DNA of 64,000 bases from Hoeflea_A sp965216535 (GTDB lineage: Bacteria > Pseudomonadota > Alphaproteobacteria > Rhizobiales > Rhizobiaceae), in contig OZ244175.1 of the NCBI GenBank assembly GCA_965216535.1, positions 4,278,001 to 4,342,000 of the forward strand, in the 5' to 3' direction. Position numbers and translations under genes: made by a program. Below, one piece after another: positions 33,762-42,080 of this stretch (positions are counted from its first letter, which is position 1; each line of letters starts with the position of its first letter). The notes beneath the pieces are model-generated. The model saw nothing but the letters and a program-made list of their open reading frames with translations. It was not told where the DNA came from and did not search any database.

Positions 33762-34735
33762 TGTTCGGGATCCTTGTCGAAACCCAAGAGGTTCCAGCTT
33801 TGCACCATGTGCTGTGGCAGAGGCGCTGTGACGTCGATACGACCACCACCCGGTGCTGGAATAGAGATGTGGCGGGCATGCAGATGCAGACGCTTTTGCA
33901 TGCCTCCGGGAAAATGCCAGTTGTGGTCGGCCTCGAAATATTTCGGATCGCCCAGGATCGGACAGCCCTTGTACGCGGCATGGACCCTCAGCTGATGGGT
34001 GCGTCCGGTATAGGGTTCCATCTCGAGCCAGGTCAGATCCTGTCCGGCCTGCTCAAGCACCCGGTAATAGGAAACCGCGTGGTCAGCGTCCGGTTCACCG
34101 TGTTTGCAAACCCGCATGCGATCACCGTCCGGAGTCTGTTCCTTTACAAGCCAGGTCGAAATGCGCCCTTCCTGCGGCGCAGGCACGCCTTTGACCAACG
34201 CCCAATAGGTCTTTTTGGTCGTTCTTTCCCGGAACGCCGCCGTCAACGCCTGAGCGGCGCCCCTCGTTCGGGCTACGACGAGAACACCGGAGGTTTCTCG
34301 ATCAAGCCTGTGAACAAGCCGCGGCTTCTCGCCCTTTTTGTTGCGCCAGGCTTCGAGCATGGAATCCATGTGGCGGGAAATACCGGAACCGCCCTGCACG
34401 GCCAGTCCGGCGGGTTTGTTGAAGACAAAAACCTTGGGATCTTCGTAGAGCAGCATCTGCGACAGCTGTTCAGCATCTCCGCCGGACAATCGTCGGGGTG
34501 CATTCCCGGCGGCGCCCTGCTTTTCGTCAGTTCCAAGCGGTGGGATACGGATTTTCTGACCGGCCTGAACACGTGTGTCAGATTTTGCCCGGCCACCATC
34601 CACCCGGATCTGGCCCGAGCGCAGCAGTTTTTGGAGTTTGCCGAAACCAAGCCCCGGGAAATGGGCCTTGAACCAGCGATCCAGGCGCATGCCGGATTCG
34701 TCACTGTCTACGGTTCGCTGTTCAACACCGGCCAT
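33758..34735 (-). CDS. RNA pseudouridine synthase, RluC/RluA family
   Basis: 325 residues from the ATG at 34735; an upstream in-frame ATG would run into crcB. The N-terminal S4 domain is LDRWFKAHFPGLGFGKLQKLL and SGQIRVDG (about 17-45). The catalytic domain has VHRLDRETSGVLVVA with the active Asp. LEMEPYTGRTHQLRVH and GCPILGDPKYF close the fold. It isomerises uridines in 23S rRNA in the RluA/RluC group. Located 11 bases after crcB in the same direction. Confidence 0.93.
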   Translation of the reverse strand: MAGVEQRTVDSDESGMRLDRWFKAHFPGLGFGKLQKLLRSGQIRVDGGRAKSDTRVQAGQKIRIPPLGTDEKQGAAGNAPRRLSGGDAEQLSQMLLYEDPKVFVFNKPAGLAVQGGSGISRHMDSMLEAWRNKKGEKPRLVHRLDRETSGVLVVARTRGAAQALTAAFRERTTKKTYWALVKGVPAPQEGRISTWLVKEQTPDGDRMRVCKHGEPDADHAVSYYRVLEQAGQDLTWLEMEPYTGRTHQLRVHAAYKGCPILGDPKYFEADHNWHFPGGMQKRLHLHARHISIPAPGGGRIDVTAPLPQHMVQSWNLLGFDKDPEQ

Positions 34736-34746
34736 AGTCTTCGCTT

Positions 34747-35124
34747 TCAAAAAGTGGCCCGGGCAATCGCCAGGCCTGCAAACAGCGCTGCGATGGACAG
34801 CACGACGCTGCCGGCGACATAGGCAAAGGTCATCGTGGCCGCGCCCCGATCCCAAAGACTGGCAACGTCCAGGGAGAAGGCGGAGAAGGTTGTGAACCCG
34901 CCCAGGAGACCCGTGGCCACGAACAGGCGCAATTCCTGACTACCGCCCATCTTGCGGACCAGCATCTCCACGAAAAGCCCCATGGCAAAGGAGCCGATGA
35001 CGTTGACCGTTATCGTTCCCCAAGGAAAATTCGGCCCCATAAGGCGCAGGCTCGCCAGATTGACAAGATGGCGCAACGAAGCGCCGACAGCGCCTCCCAG
35101 AGCGACGTAGAGCAGGTGTATCAT
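34747..35124 (-). CDS. crcB: Fluoride efflux channel CrcB/Fluc
   Basis: 125 residues from the ATG at 35124 (MIHLLYVALGG). Four hydrophobic helices are visible. GGAVGASLRHLVN and the central VATGLLGGFTTFSAFSLD, with the TTFS fluoride-coordinating break and polar track, are the Fluc hallmarks. It works as an antiparallel dimeric passive fluoride channel in the inner membrane. No fluoride riboswitch was recognised in the 60 bases upstream. Confidence 0.94.
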   Translation of the reverse strand: MIHLLYVALGGAVGASLRHLVNLASLRLMGPNFPWGTITVNVIGSFAMGLFVEMLVRKMGGSQELRLFVATGLLGGFTTFSAFSLDVASLWDRGAATMTFAYVAGSVVLSIAALFAGLAIARATF

Positions 35125-35186
35125 GGGCAAGCGTTTAGTCGGTTTTGACCACACTTGGAAGCCCAATGCGGCCGAATGCCTGCATC

Positions 35187-36197
35187 CTATGACGCCTGCA
35201 CGCGCTTCAGCAGGTCTGTCCCCGATAGCCGGGGCGAATGACCAGCCTCAAAAGCACTCTTCACCAGCTCAATGACTGTTTCGTTGGTGCGAGCGGATGT
35301 ACCAACCTGGTTGGCAAGGTCGACGACCGCGCCATTGAGGTAATCCACTTCCGGCTGACGGCCGGCCTGCATGTCCTCCCACATGGACGAGCGGGCCGAT
35401 GGGTCCATTGCCAGCAGATTTCGGGCAATCAGCGTGAACGCCCAGTTGGGCAGCCGCAATATGTAGGGTATGGCGCGTGGGCGTATTCTGCCGATCGGTA
35501 CGGGTGATATGCGCGCGGTGCGCATGGCGACCAAGGCCTCTTCGACCATTGATGCGAAGACTCTGCGATACGACCTGTCCGATAGTTGTTCAACCAGCGG
35601 CACATCCGAGAGAACGTTCAGGGCATTGTTGAGATTGAGCAGCAGTTTGGTCCACAGCACCGCCTGCATGTCAGAGTGAACCTCTGCGGATATCCCGGAA
35701 GCATTCAGGGCATCACGCAACGCACGGGTTGCGATCGTGTCCTTCATGATGACGCCACCTTGCGTGGCCCGGTGGAACCGCCCCTCGCCCCCAACGACGA
35801 CATTGAATTGAACCATGCCGGCAGCAATCGGTCGCGTCCCGAGGAAGCTGCCGAGAACCCTCGCGTTGGCGACGCCATTCTGAAGGCTGACGATGGTGGT
35901 CGCGGGTGAGCAATGTTCGGCAATCTGTCGAGCCGCACGTTCCGTGTCGTGCGATTTCACGCAAACGAGCACCAGGTCGCATTGGGCCATGGCGGCGGCG
36001 TCAGCCGTCGCCTCAAGCTGATCCGAATTAACGGTGCGCTTGGGGCCATCCAGTTGCGTCAGAGTCAGGCCATGCTTCTCGAGCGTCTCGATCGTGCCCT
36101 GGCGGCCAACAAAGACCACCTGGTTTCCAGCTGCTCGCAGCATTCCTCCAACGAAACACCCGATTGCGCCTGCTCCCAGGACCGCGATTGCTCTCAT
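35187..36197 (-). CDS. Ketopantoate reductase family protein (ApbA/PanE)
   Basis: 336 residues. AVLGAGAIGCFVGGMLRAAG is the N-terminal NADPH-binding GxGxxG loop. CVKSHDTERA and SLQNGVANA carry the Lys/Asn pair of the family, and KLLLNLNNALNVL carries the second conserved Lys-Asn motif. It reduces 2-dehydropantoate to pantoate for CoA synthesis, or is a paralogue acting on another 2-keto acid. It is 12 bases downstream of rarA on the same strand; 62 bases separate it from crcB. Confidence 0.9.
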   Translation of the reverse strand: MRAIAVLGAGAIGCFVGGMLRAAGNQVVFVGRQGTIETLEKHGLTLTQLDGPKRTVNSDQLEATADAAAMAQCDLVLVCVKSHDTERAARQIAEHCSPATTIVSLQNGVANARVLGSFLGTRPIAAGMVQFNVVVGGEGRFHRATQGGVIMKDTIATRALRDALNASGISAEVHSDMQAVLWTKLLLNLNNALNVLSDVPLVEQLSDRSYRRVFASMVEEALVAMRTARISPVPIGRIRPRAIPYILRLPNWAFTLIARNLLAMDPSARSSMWEDMQAGRQPEVDYLNGAVVDLANQVGTSARTNETVIELVKSAFEAGHSPRLSGTDLLKRVQAS

Positions 36198-36209
36198 GCG
36201 CCACCCGTA

Positions 36210-37535
36210 TCAATCGCCATTGTCGTCACTTTGTCGTTCCGCGCGCAGTTTCGACCAATAATCCAGTCGCTTCTTCAGCTCTCTTTCAAACCCGCGCTCC
36301 GGAGGCGAGTAGAAAGAGCGCCGACCCATCTTTTCCGGAAAATAGTCCTGACCGGAAAACGCGTCCGGCGCGTCATGATCATACTCATAGCCCTTTCCAT
36401 ACCCTTCGTCCTTCATGAGTCTGGTCGGAGCGTTAAGGATGTGTTTCGGCGGCAAAAGAGAACCGTTTTCCTTTGCAGCTCTCGATGCCGCCTTGAAAGC
36501 GTTGTAAACGGCGTTGGATTTGGGTGCGGTTGCCAGATAAACGCAAGCCTGTGCCAAGGCGAGCTCACCCTCTGGTGAACCAAGATAGTCGTACGCGTCC
36601 TTGGCCGCATTTGTGATCACCAGCGCCTGGGGGTCGGCAAGCCCGATGTCCTCTGACGCCATGCGGACCAAGCGGCGGCCCAGATAGAGTGGATCTTCTC
36701 CAGCGTCAAACATTCGACAGAGATAATAGAGCGCGGCATCGGGGTCCGAACCGCGTACGGCTTTATGAAGCGCCGAGATCAGATTGTAGTGTCCGTCCTG
36801 ACCTTTGTCGTACACCGGTGCCCGGCGTTGAACCAGTTCTTGAAGGGCTTCGGCGTCAAAGACCTCGCCTTCCCTTGCCGCGCGCCAAACCTCTTCCGCG
36901 AGCGTCAAAACCGCTCGCCCGTCGCCGTCCGCCATGCGAAAGAGACTGCGGCGTGCCTCGTCGCTCACCGGCAGGACCCTGCCCTCCAATTCCTCGGCGC
37001 GCTGCAACAATGTGCTGAGGCTGTCCTCGTCGTGCGGCTTGAATGTGAGAACCCTGGCACGGGACAGCAGGGCCGCGTTGAGTTCGAATGACGGATTTTC
37101 AGTCGTTGCACCGACTAGAATGACAGTTCCGTCTTCCATGACTGGCAGGAAACTGTCCTGCTGCGCCCGATTGAAACGGTGGATCTCATCGACGAAGAGC
37201 AGCGTCTGGCGTCCTGACATGCGACGGGCACGGGCTGCTTCAAACGCTTTCTTCAAATCGGCGACACCAGAGAAGATCGCCGACAGCTGCTCGAAAGCAA
37301 GATCGGTTTCGCCGGCCAGCAGGCGCGCCAGTGTGGTCTTGCCAGTGCCGGGAGGCCCCCAAAAAACCATCGAGCCAAGGCTACCGGTCGCGATCATCCG
37401 GCTTATTACACCATCAGGTCCCGTCAGGTGTGGTTGTCCGGTGATTTCCGCAAGCGATGTCGGTCGCATCCGGTCGGCCAAAGGACGGGCATTTTCAGCC
37501 GCTTCCTCAGCAATGGATGCAAACAGATCGCTCAT
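36210..37535 (-). CDS. rarA: Replication-associated recombination protein A (RarA/MgsA AAA+ ATPase)
   Basis: 441 residues. Walker A GPPGTGKT at 60-67, Walker B TLLFVDEIHRFN, sensor 1 in GATTENPSF, and the C-terminal tetramerisation part with YLCRMFDAGEDPLYLGRRLVR and PPKHILNAPTRLMKDEGYGKGYEYDHD. RarA acts at stalled replication forks. It overlaps the end of the upstream serine protease gene by 4 bases, an arrangement common in alphaproteobacteria. Confidence 0.96.
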   Translation of the reverse strand: MSDLFASIAEEAAENARPLADRMRPTSLAEITGQPHLTGPDGVISRMIATGSLGSMVFWGPPGTGKTTLARLLAGETDLAFEQLSAIFSGVADLKKAFEAARARRMSGRQTLLFVDEIHRFNRAQQDSFLPVMEDGTVILVGATTENPSFELNAALLSRARVLTFKPHDEDSLSTLLQRAEELEGRVLPVSDEARRSLFRMADGDGRAVLTLAEEVWRAAREGEVFDAEALQELVQRRAPVYDKGQDGHYNLISALHKAVRGSDPDAALYYLCRMFDAGEDPLYLGRRLVRMASEDIGLADPQALVITNAAKDAYDYLGSPEGELALAQACVYLATAPKSNAVYNAFKAASRAAKENGSLLPPKHILNAPTRLMKDEGYGKGYEYDHDAPDAFSGQDYFPEKMGRRSFYSPPERGFERELKKRLDYWSKLRAERQSDDNGD

Positions 37536-39013
37536 CGCACGATCTGTCGTAAACGTCGGCCGTTTCGGGCAATCTCAAAGCGCCAGAACCCTGGATCGCC
37601 AGCGACCAGATCCATCAACTTGTTGCTCGACGTGACGGTCTCGCCATTGATGGCCACGATGATGTCGCGCGGGCGCAGCCCATAACGATTGGCCGGTGAG
37701 CCTCTTTGCACATCGAGGACAACGACACCGCGCGCACGGGTCGGAATACGCATCTCCTCGGCAAGCTGCGGTCCGAGATCGGTAACCAGCGCACCGGCGA
37801 ACGGACTGTCGCCCGTGATGCGGATTTCTTCGGCAGGCGTGCGTTTCTTCGGTGGCGCCAGCTTGATGGAGATCGTTCTGACCTTCGACCGCGAAACCAC
37901 CTCGAACTCGGCATAGGACCCCACAGCCGACGTGGCAAGCCGGTAGCCAAGCGCATCCGGGTGTTGAACCGATTTGCCGTTCATGCGTAACACGATGTCG
38001 CCGACCTTGAGCCCTCCGGTGTGAGCAGGTCCGCCATTGACCACCGCCGTCACAATGGCTCCAAACGCCTGTTTCATCCCCAAGGCCTCGGCCATGTCCG
38101 ACGTGACGGGAGAAAAGCTGGCACCGATATAGGGCCTGCTGAACCGTTCATCACCGCTCTTGGCGGCATCTACAACAGCCCGCACCATGTTGGCAGGAAT
38201 TGCGAAACCGATGCCGTTGGAGCCGCCCGAGCGCGAGAAAATTGCGGTGTTAATGCCTACAAGCCGACCGTTCATGTCAACGAGCGCGCCGCCGGAGTTG
38301 CCGGGGTTGATAGCCGCATCTGTCTGAATGAAGAAGCCGAAGTCGGACACGCCAACTCGATTGCGGGCAAGTGCCGAGACAATACCGCTGGTGACCGTTT
38401 GGCCAACACCGAAGGGATTGCCTATCGCGAGCACTATGTCGCCGACCTCGAGGCGGTCGGAGTCGCTGTAGTCCAATGCTGCAAACGGCTCATCACCATC
38501 GACCTTGAGTATCGCCAAGTCGACCCGTTGGTCCTTGAGAATAACGCGACTCTCCAACTCCCGACCATCGGCGAAGGCGATCTTGATCTCATCAGCGCCA
38601 TCGATGACGTGATTGTTGGTAACGATGATACCGGACGGGTCGACGATAACGCCGGAGCCCAGCGACGACTGTTTACGAGAGCGCCCCGGCATCTGTTGAC
38701 CGAAGAACCGCTCGAAGAATGGATCGCCGCCAAAGGGTGAACGCTGGCGCACCATGCGCTCGGCATAGACGTTGACCACCGCTGGCGCAGCGCTCTTGAC
38801 CAGAGGTGCGAAGGAATATTGCAGCTGGGCTTGCGTTTGTGGTGCGGCTCGCCTGATTTCAGGCGCTGTCTGACGTTTGTCACCGGAGCCCAGGATATCG
38901 GAGATGATGCCACGCATCTGTTCGGTCGGTGAGGCATCCTGTGCCCCAAATGCAGCTACGCTGAACACAATGGCCGCAACAGCCACAATTCCGACAATCA
39001 ATCGACCGCGCAT
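37532..39013 (-). CDS. Periplasmic Do-family serine protease (DegP/DegQ)
   Basis: 493 residues. A signal peptide or anchor occupies about 1-24 (LIVGIVAVAAIVFSVAAFGA). The trypsin-like domain has the triad H135 (TNNHVID), D165 (RVDLAIL) and S240 (NPGNSGGAL). Two PDZ domains follow (about 295-385 and 400-493, the second with VLDVQRGSPANRYGLRPRDIIVAI). A Pro/Gln-rich linker follows the leader. It degrades or holds misfolded envelope proteins. First gene of a two-gene unit with rarA; the upstream 264-base gap is shared with a divergent methyltransferase. Confidence 0.95.
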   Translation of the reverse strand: MRGRLIVGIVAVAAIVFSVAAFGAQDASPTEQMRGIISDILGSGDKRQTAPEIRRAAPQTQAQLQYSFAPLVKSAAPAVVNVYAERMVRQRSPFGGDPFFERFFGQQMPGRSRKQSSLGSGVIVDPSGIIVTNNHVIDGADEIKIAFADGRELESRVILKDQRVDLAILKVDGDEPFAALDYSDSDRLEVGDIVLAIGNPFGVGQTVTSGIVSALARNRVGVSDFGFFIQTDAAINPGNSGGALVDMNGRLVGINTAIFSRSGGSNGIGFAIPANMVRAVVDAAKSGDERFSRPYIGASFSPVTSDMAEALGMKQAFGAIVTAVVNGGPAHTGGLKVGDIVLRMNGKSVQHPDALGYRLATSAVGSYAEFEVVSRSKVRTISIKLAPPKKRTPAEEIRITGDSPFAGALVTDLGPQLAEEMRIPTRARGVVVLDVQRGSPANRYGLRPRDIIVAINGETVTSSNKLMDLVAGDPGFWRFEIARNGRRLRQIVR

Positions 39014-39277
39014 TCCGATTCTCCGTTCGAATCCGTACTTTATTGCGGAATTGACCTAGCAAAAAGGTCTGGGTAAGGCATCCGCCGCGTTGCCATTAAA
39101 TAAGGTTCGACCGCCTGTGGATCAATTGGACCGTGCGCAGGTCGGCATTTCGCCCCCCTTCCATTCGATTCTGATCAATTTGGCGGTTTGGAGCCAATCG
39201 TTGGCCAACTGGCGCGCGCGGAACCATTGGCCTTGTCCTATGGTCCTGAACAAGCCCATCCACAAAGGATTTGACAT

Positions 39278-39946
39278 ATGCGAACGATCTTCGCGACCGG
39301 AACGCCCACAGTTCCGGCCCTAACCTCAGCCTACGACCGCGCCGCGACGACCTGGCACCGAACTATCAGCAAATTTGGATTTCTCGAAGCCTATAGCGAT
39401 CTGTTGGCGGACGCAGCCGACCGCCTGCCGAAGACCGATCAACCGCTTCGTGTGCTCGATGCCGGATCCGGAACCGCCGGCTTCTCCGTCGCGTTTGCAC
39501 GACAGATCGGTCACGCAGAGTTCGACCTGCTCGATCTGTCCGGCGAGATGCTGGCCAAGGGTGCGCAGACGATGGCTGCCGAAGGCATGGCTTGCAACCA
39601 GATCTGTTGCGACGTCAGGACGCTGACGCAACGCCGGAAACGCTACGATGTCGTGCTGAGTGCCCATTTGATCGAACATATCGACGATGCAGCTGCTGCT
39701 CTTGCCGACTTGCGTTCAGTGCTGGCGCCGGGTGGCCTTGTTGTCCTGGCAGTCAGCAAGCCGCATTGGTGCACGGCGCTTGTCAGGCTTCGCTGGAAAA
39801 ATCGGGCCTATCGACCACACGAAATGCGCGACTTGCTCGACCAGGCAGGGTTCGAGAGCATCGAGACCTTCGCTTTCTCGTCAGGGCCGCCAAGCCGGCT
39901 GAGCGCCGGATATATCGCATCTGCACCAAAGGAAGATCAGTCATGA
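39278..39946 (+). CDS. Class I SAM-dependent methyltransferase
   Basis: 222 residues with AAAGGA 9 bases upstream of the ATG. RVLDAGSGTAGFSVAFARQ near residue 55 is motif I; LLDLSGEMLAKG is the acidic loop, followed by VLSAHLIEHIDDAAAALADLRSVLAPGGLVVL. The acceptor substrate is unknown. It begins a three-gene set (ATGA overlap with a small monooxygenase-like protein, then an AraC regulator). The 264 bases upstream contain no gene and no convincing promoter. Confidence 0.87.
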   Translation: MRTIFATGTPTVPALTSAYDRAATTWHRTISKFGFLEAYSDLLADAADRLPKTDQPLRVLDAGSGTAGFSVAFARQIGHAEFDLLDLSGEMLAKGAQTMAAEGMACNQICCDVRTLTQRRKRYDVVLSAHLIEHIDDAAAALADLRSVLAPGGLVVLAVSKPHWCTALVRLRWKNRAYRPHEMRDLLDQAGFESIETFAFSSGPPSRLSAGYIASAPKEDQS

Positions 39947-40230
39947 AATTGGTGACCGTAGAGGCAACTTTCGCACCAAAGGATGTAGCCACTTCGACGA
40001 CGCTTTTCGAAGATCAGGCCTCTGGCGCGAGAGACATGGACGGCTGCGCCGGCTATGATCTCTACGCCGCGACGGACGGCGGAGGAAAAATCGTGATCGT
40101 TCAACGCTGGACTTCAATGGAGGCATTTGACGCATATCGCCAAAGCGAAACATTCGCTCGCCTTGCCGAGGGCCTGAAACCCATCATGACCGCGCCTCCT
40201 GTTACAACGGTCACCGATGTGAGCCCCTGA
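39943..40230 (+). CDS. ABM-domain protein (putative quinol monooxygenase family)
   Basis: 95 residues. The ferredoxin-like ABM fold is suggested by the VTVEATFAPKDV strand, a central DMDGCAGYDLYA and the VIVQRWTSMEAFDAYRQSETF block. The last corresponds to the W-x-S/D-x-x-A-x-x-x-H pattern of YgiN-like quinol monooxygenases, with a Tyr where His is common. Such proteins oxidise quinols or bind haem or small ligands as dimers. It is coupled to the methyltransferase by ATGA and lies 9 bases before the AraC gene. Function is only inferred. Confidence 0.8.
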   Translation: MKLVTVEATFAPKDVATSTTLFEDQASGARDMDGCAGYDLYAATDGGGKIVIVQRWTSMEAFDAYRQSETFARLAEGLKPIMTAPPVTTVTDVSP

Positions 40231-40239
40231 CCGCGAAAC

Positions 40240-41016
40240 ATGCCGCAACACGACCTTCCCGCATTCTGCTTCTACCAGGAATTCGAGCCGAGCCCGACGG
40301 AAACACTCAGCTTTGAACGGCACTATCTGATGTATTGCATCAAGGGCGCGATCAGTCTGGAAATCGCCGGCCGTCGTTGGCTGCTGCCGCCGTCCTACGC
40401 GGCATGGATCCCGGCGGGCACCGAGATGGCTGTGACGATCGGACACCCGATGACATGCTGCTCGGTTCTGTTCCGCCCCGACTTCATGGAAGAGCTGCCG
40501 AGCGACAGCGTTGTCTTCACAATTACGGCACTGGCGCGGGACATGATCTACTTCAGCCGACGCTGGGGGCCGCAGTCCGAACACTACGATGATCATGCCC
40601 GACACTTTTTTCAGGCGCTCGCTTTGACTTGCACGGAACTGGCGCGCCAACCGAGCGATGTCTGGATGCCGATGGGACGAAGCGAGGCGATGAAGCGGGC
40701 GATTGCATACACCGAGACCCACCTGGACCGCGATATCTCGCTGCCCGAAGTGGCCAGCGCCGCTCATCTGTCCGAGCGAACGCTCTTGCGCCGCTATGCT
40801 GACGAGGTTGGCATGACCTGGAGCCAGTGCCTTCGCCGCCTGCGGATGATCCGTGCCATCGAGCTTCTCAGTAACGAAGACGAACCGGTCGTTCAGGTCG
40901 CGCTGCAGGTCGGATACACCTCAAACAGCGCATTCAACAAAGCTTTTCGCGAATTCAGCGGCCATACACCAACCGAATTTCGCGCCCGCCGGCGCGATGG
41001 TTTGCGGGGTCTGTGA
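40240..41016 (+). CDS. AraC family transcriptional regulator with cupin sensor domain
   Basis: 258 residues. The N-terminal part (about 1-110) is cupin-like, with LLPPSYAAWIPAGTEM typical of AraC_binding domains. The C-terminal HTH_18 region spans about 150-250: DISLPEVASAAHLSERTLLRRY forms the first helix-turn-helix, then VALQVGYTSNSAFNKAFREFSGHTPTEFR the second with the AraC signature. It probably controls the methyltransferase-monooxygenase genes just upstream in the same direction, or a distant target. Confidence 0.92.
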   Translation: MPQHDLPAFCFYQEFEPSPTETLSFERHYLMYCIKGAISLEIAGRRWLLPPSYAAWIPAGTEMAVTIGHPMTCCSVLFRPDFMEELPSDSVVFTITALARDMIYFSRRWGPQSEHYDDHARHFFQALALTCTELARQPSDVWMPMGRSEAMKRAIAYTETHLDRDISLPEVASAAHLSERTLLRRYADEVGMTWSQCLRRLRMIRAIELLSNEDEPVVQVALQVGYTSNSAFNKAFREFSGHTPTEFRARRRDGLRGL

Positions 41017-41028
41017 CCGGTCAGAGGC

Positions 41029-41994
41029 CTATTGGAAGTTCGGTGCCTTCCCTTCGCATGCCCCGGCAGCCGGAAACGTGCAATTCACCAGCGTGTCCGA
41101 TAGATGTTCGCTCAGAAGCGCGACCATTGCCCTTAGCGCTGCCGAGGGATTTCGGCCACTCGGGTAGACTGCGTAGCAGGCATCACCCTGTGGCGCCCAC
41201 TCCGGCAAGATCTCTACCAGCCGTCCCGACGCAACTTCGTGCATGCCCGTTAATTCGGGAAGTCGAGTTACTCCAACGCTTGCTACGGCCAATTCCCGCA
41301 GAATACCCCAACTGGCCACCGCCAAGCGTGGCCTGACCGCCACAGAGACGGTTCCTTCCGGTCCTTCCAGGTGCCAAGTGACCGGCTCCTGCTGGCTGGT
41401 CATGACCAGACAATCATGCTTTGCCAGATCGCGGGGCGTCTTAGGTGTTCCGTTCGAGTTCAGGTAATCGGGACTGGCATACAATCGCAATGAACCAAGA
41501 ACGGACAGCTTCCTGCAGATCAGACTGGAATCATCCAGTGGCCCCACGCGAATCGCGAGATCGAAACCTTCCTCGATCAGATTGACTTTTCGGTCACTCA
41601 GATCGACGATCAGGTCGACATCCGGATAGAGCGTTGCGTACCTGGCCAACACGCTGCCCAGAACACATTGACCCATCTCAACAGGAGCTGACAGACGTAG
41701 CCTACCGCGGGGTCGATCATGGTTGTCGTTCAGCTGCCGCTCGGCATCCATGATGGCCATCAGGGCAGGTTCGACTGCGCGATAGTAGCTCTCGCCGATA
41801 TCGGTCAGACGAACGGAACGGGTGGATCGCCAAAACAGCTGAACTCCAAGCTGATCCTCAAGAGCAGCGACGCGCTGACTCAAGGTCGACTTCGAAACGC
41901 CGAGCGTTTTCGCGGCACCGCGAAAACTCTGTTGTTCTGCCACCCTCAAGAAGGCGGTAATGGCATTGAGATTGATATCTTTTACTGTCCGCAT
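41029..41994 (-). CDS. LysR family transcriptional regulator
   Basis: 321 residues from the ATG at 41994, chosen because the typical LysR start (DINLNAITAFLRVAEQQSF) follows at once; there is no clear ribosome-binding site. The HTH is FRGAAKTLGVSKSTLSQRVAALE (about 22-45), followed by the co-inducer domain with GRLRLSAPVEMGQ. The gene is divergent from an Old Yellow Enzyme and a GTCCG palindrome overlaps its start codon, so it most likely controls that enzyme and itself. The inducer is probably an electrophile or quinone (inference). Confidence 0.92.
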   Translation of the reverse strand: MRTVKDINLNAITAFLRVAEQQSFRGAAKTLGVSKSTLSQRVAALEDQLGVQLFWRSTRSVRLTDIGESYYRAVEPALMAIMDAERQLNDNHDRPRGRLRLSAPVEMGQCVLGSVLARYATLYPDVDLIVDLSDRKVNLIEEGFDLAIRVGPLDDSSLICRKLSVLGSLRLYASPDYLNSNGTPKTPRDLAKHDCLVMTSQQEPVTWHLEGPEGTVSVAVRPRLAVASWGILRELAVASVGVTRLPELTGMHEVASGRLVEILPEWAPQGDACYAVYPSGRNPSAALRAMVALLSEHLSDTLVNCTFPAAGACEGKAPNFQ

Positions 41995-42033
41995 ATACGG
42001 ACAATTAGTCCGATCTTGAGCTATTGTCCATAT
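41987..42033. promoter_or_regulatory. Cluster of GTCC/GGAC boxes, candidate LysR operator
   Basis: GTCCG-CATATA-CGGAC (41987-42002) is an inverted repeat that covers the lysR ATG. The shared GGAC then pairs with GTCC at 42008-42011 across AATTA, and a further TTGTCCATAT follows at 42024-42033. The array fills half of the 86-base divergent gap. Confidence 0.5.
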
Positions 42034-42080
42034 GCACCCAATGATTATCTCTTTACGGTATTTCAAAGGAGCACTGCCAG

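Noticed and set aside
35125..35186. Possible fluoride riboswitch before crcB
   Set aside because: The 62-base gap shows no sequence or pseudoknot pattern that I could match to the known element.
39014..39277. Small gene in the gap between degP-like and methyltransferase genes
   Set aside because: An open frame at 39090-39323 overlaps the methyltransferase start and shows no recognisable protein pattern; only weak promoter-like hexamers are seen.
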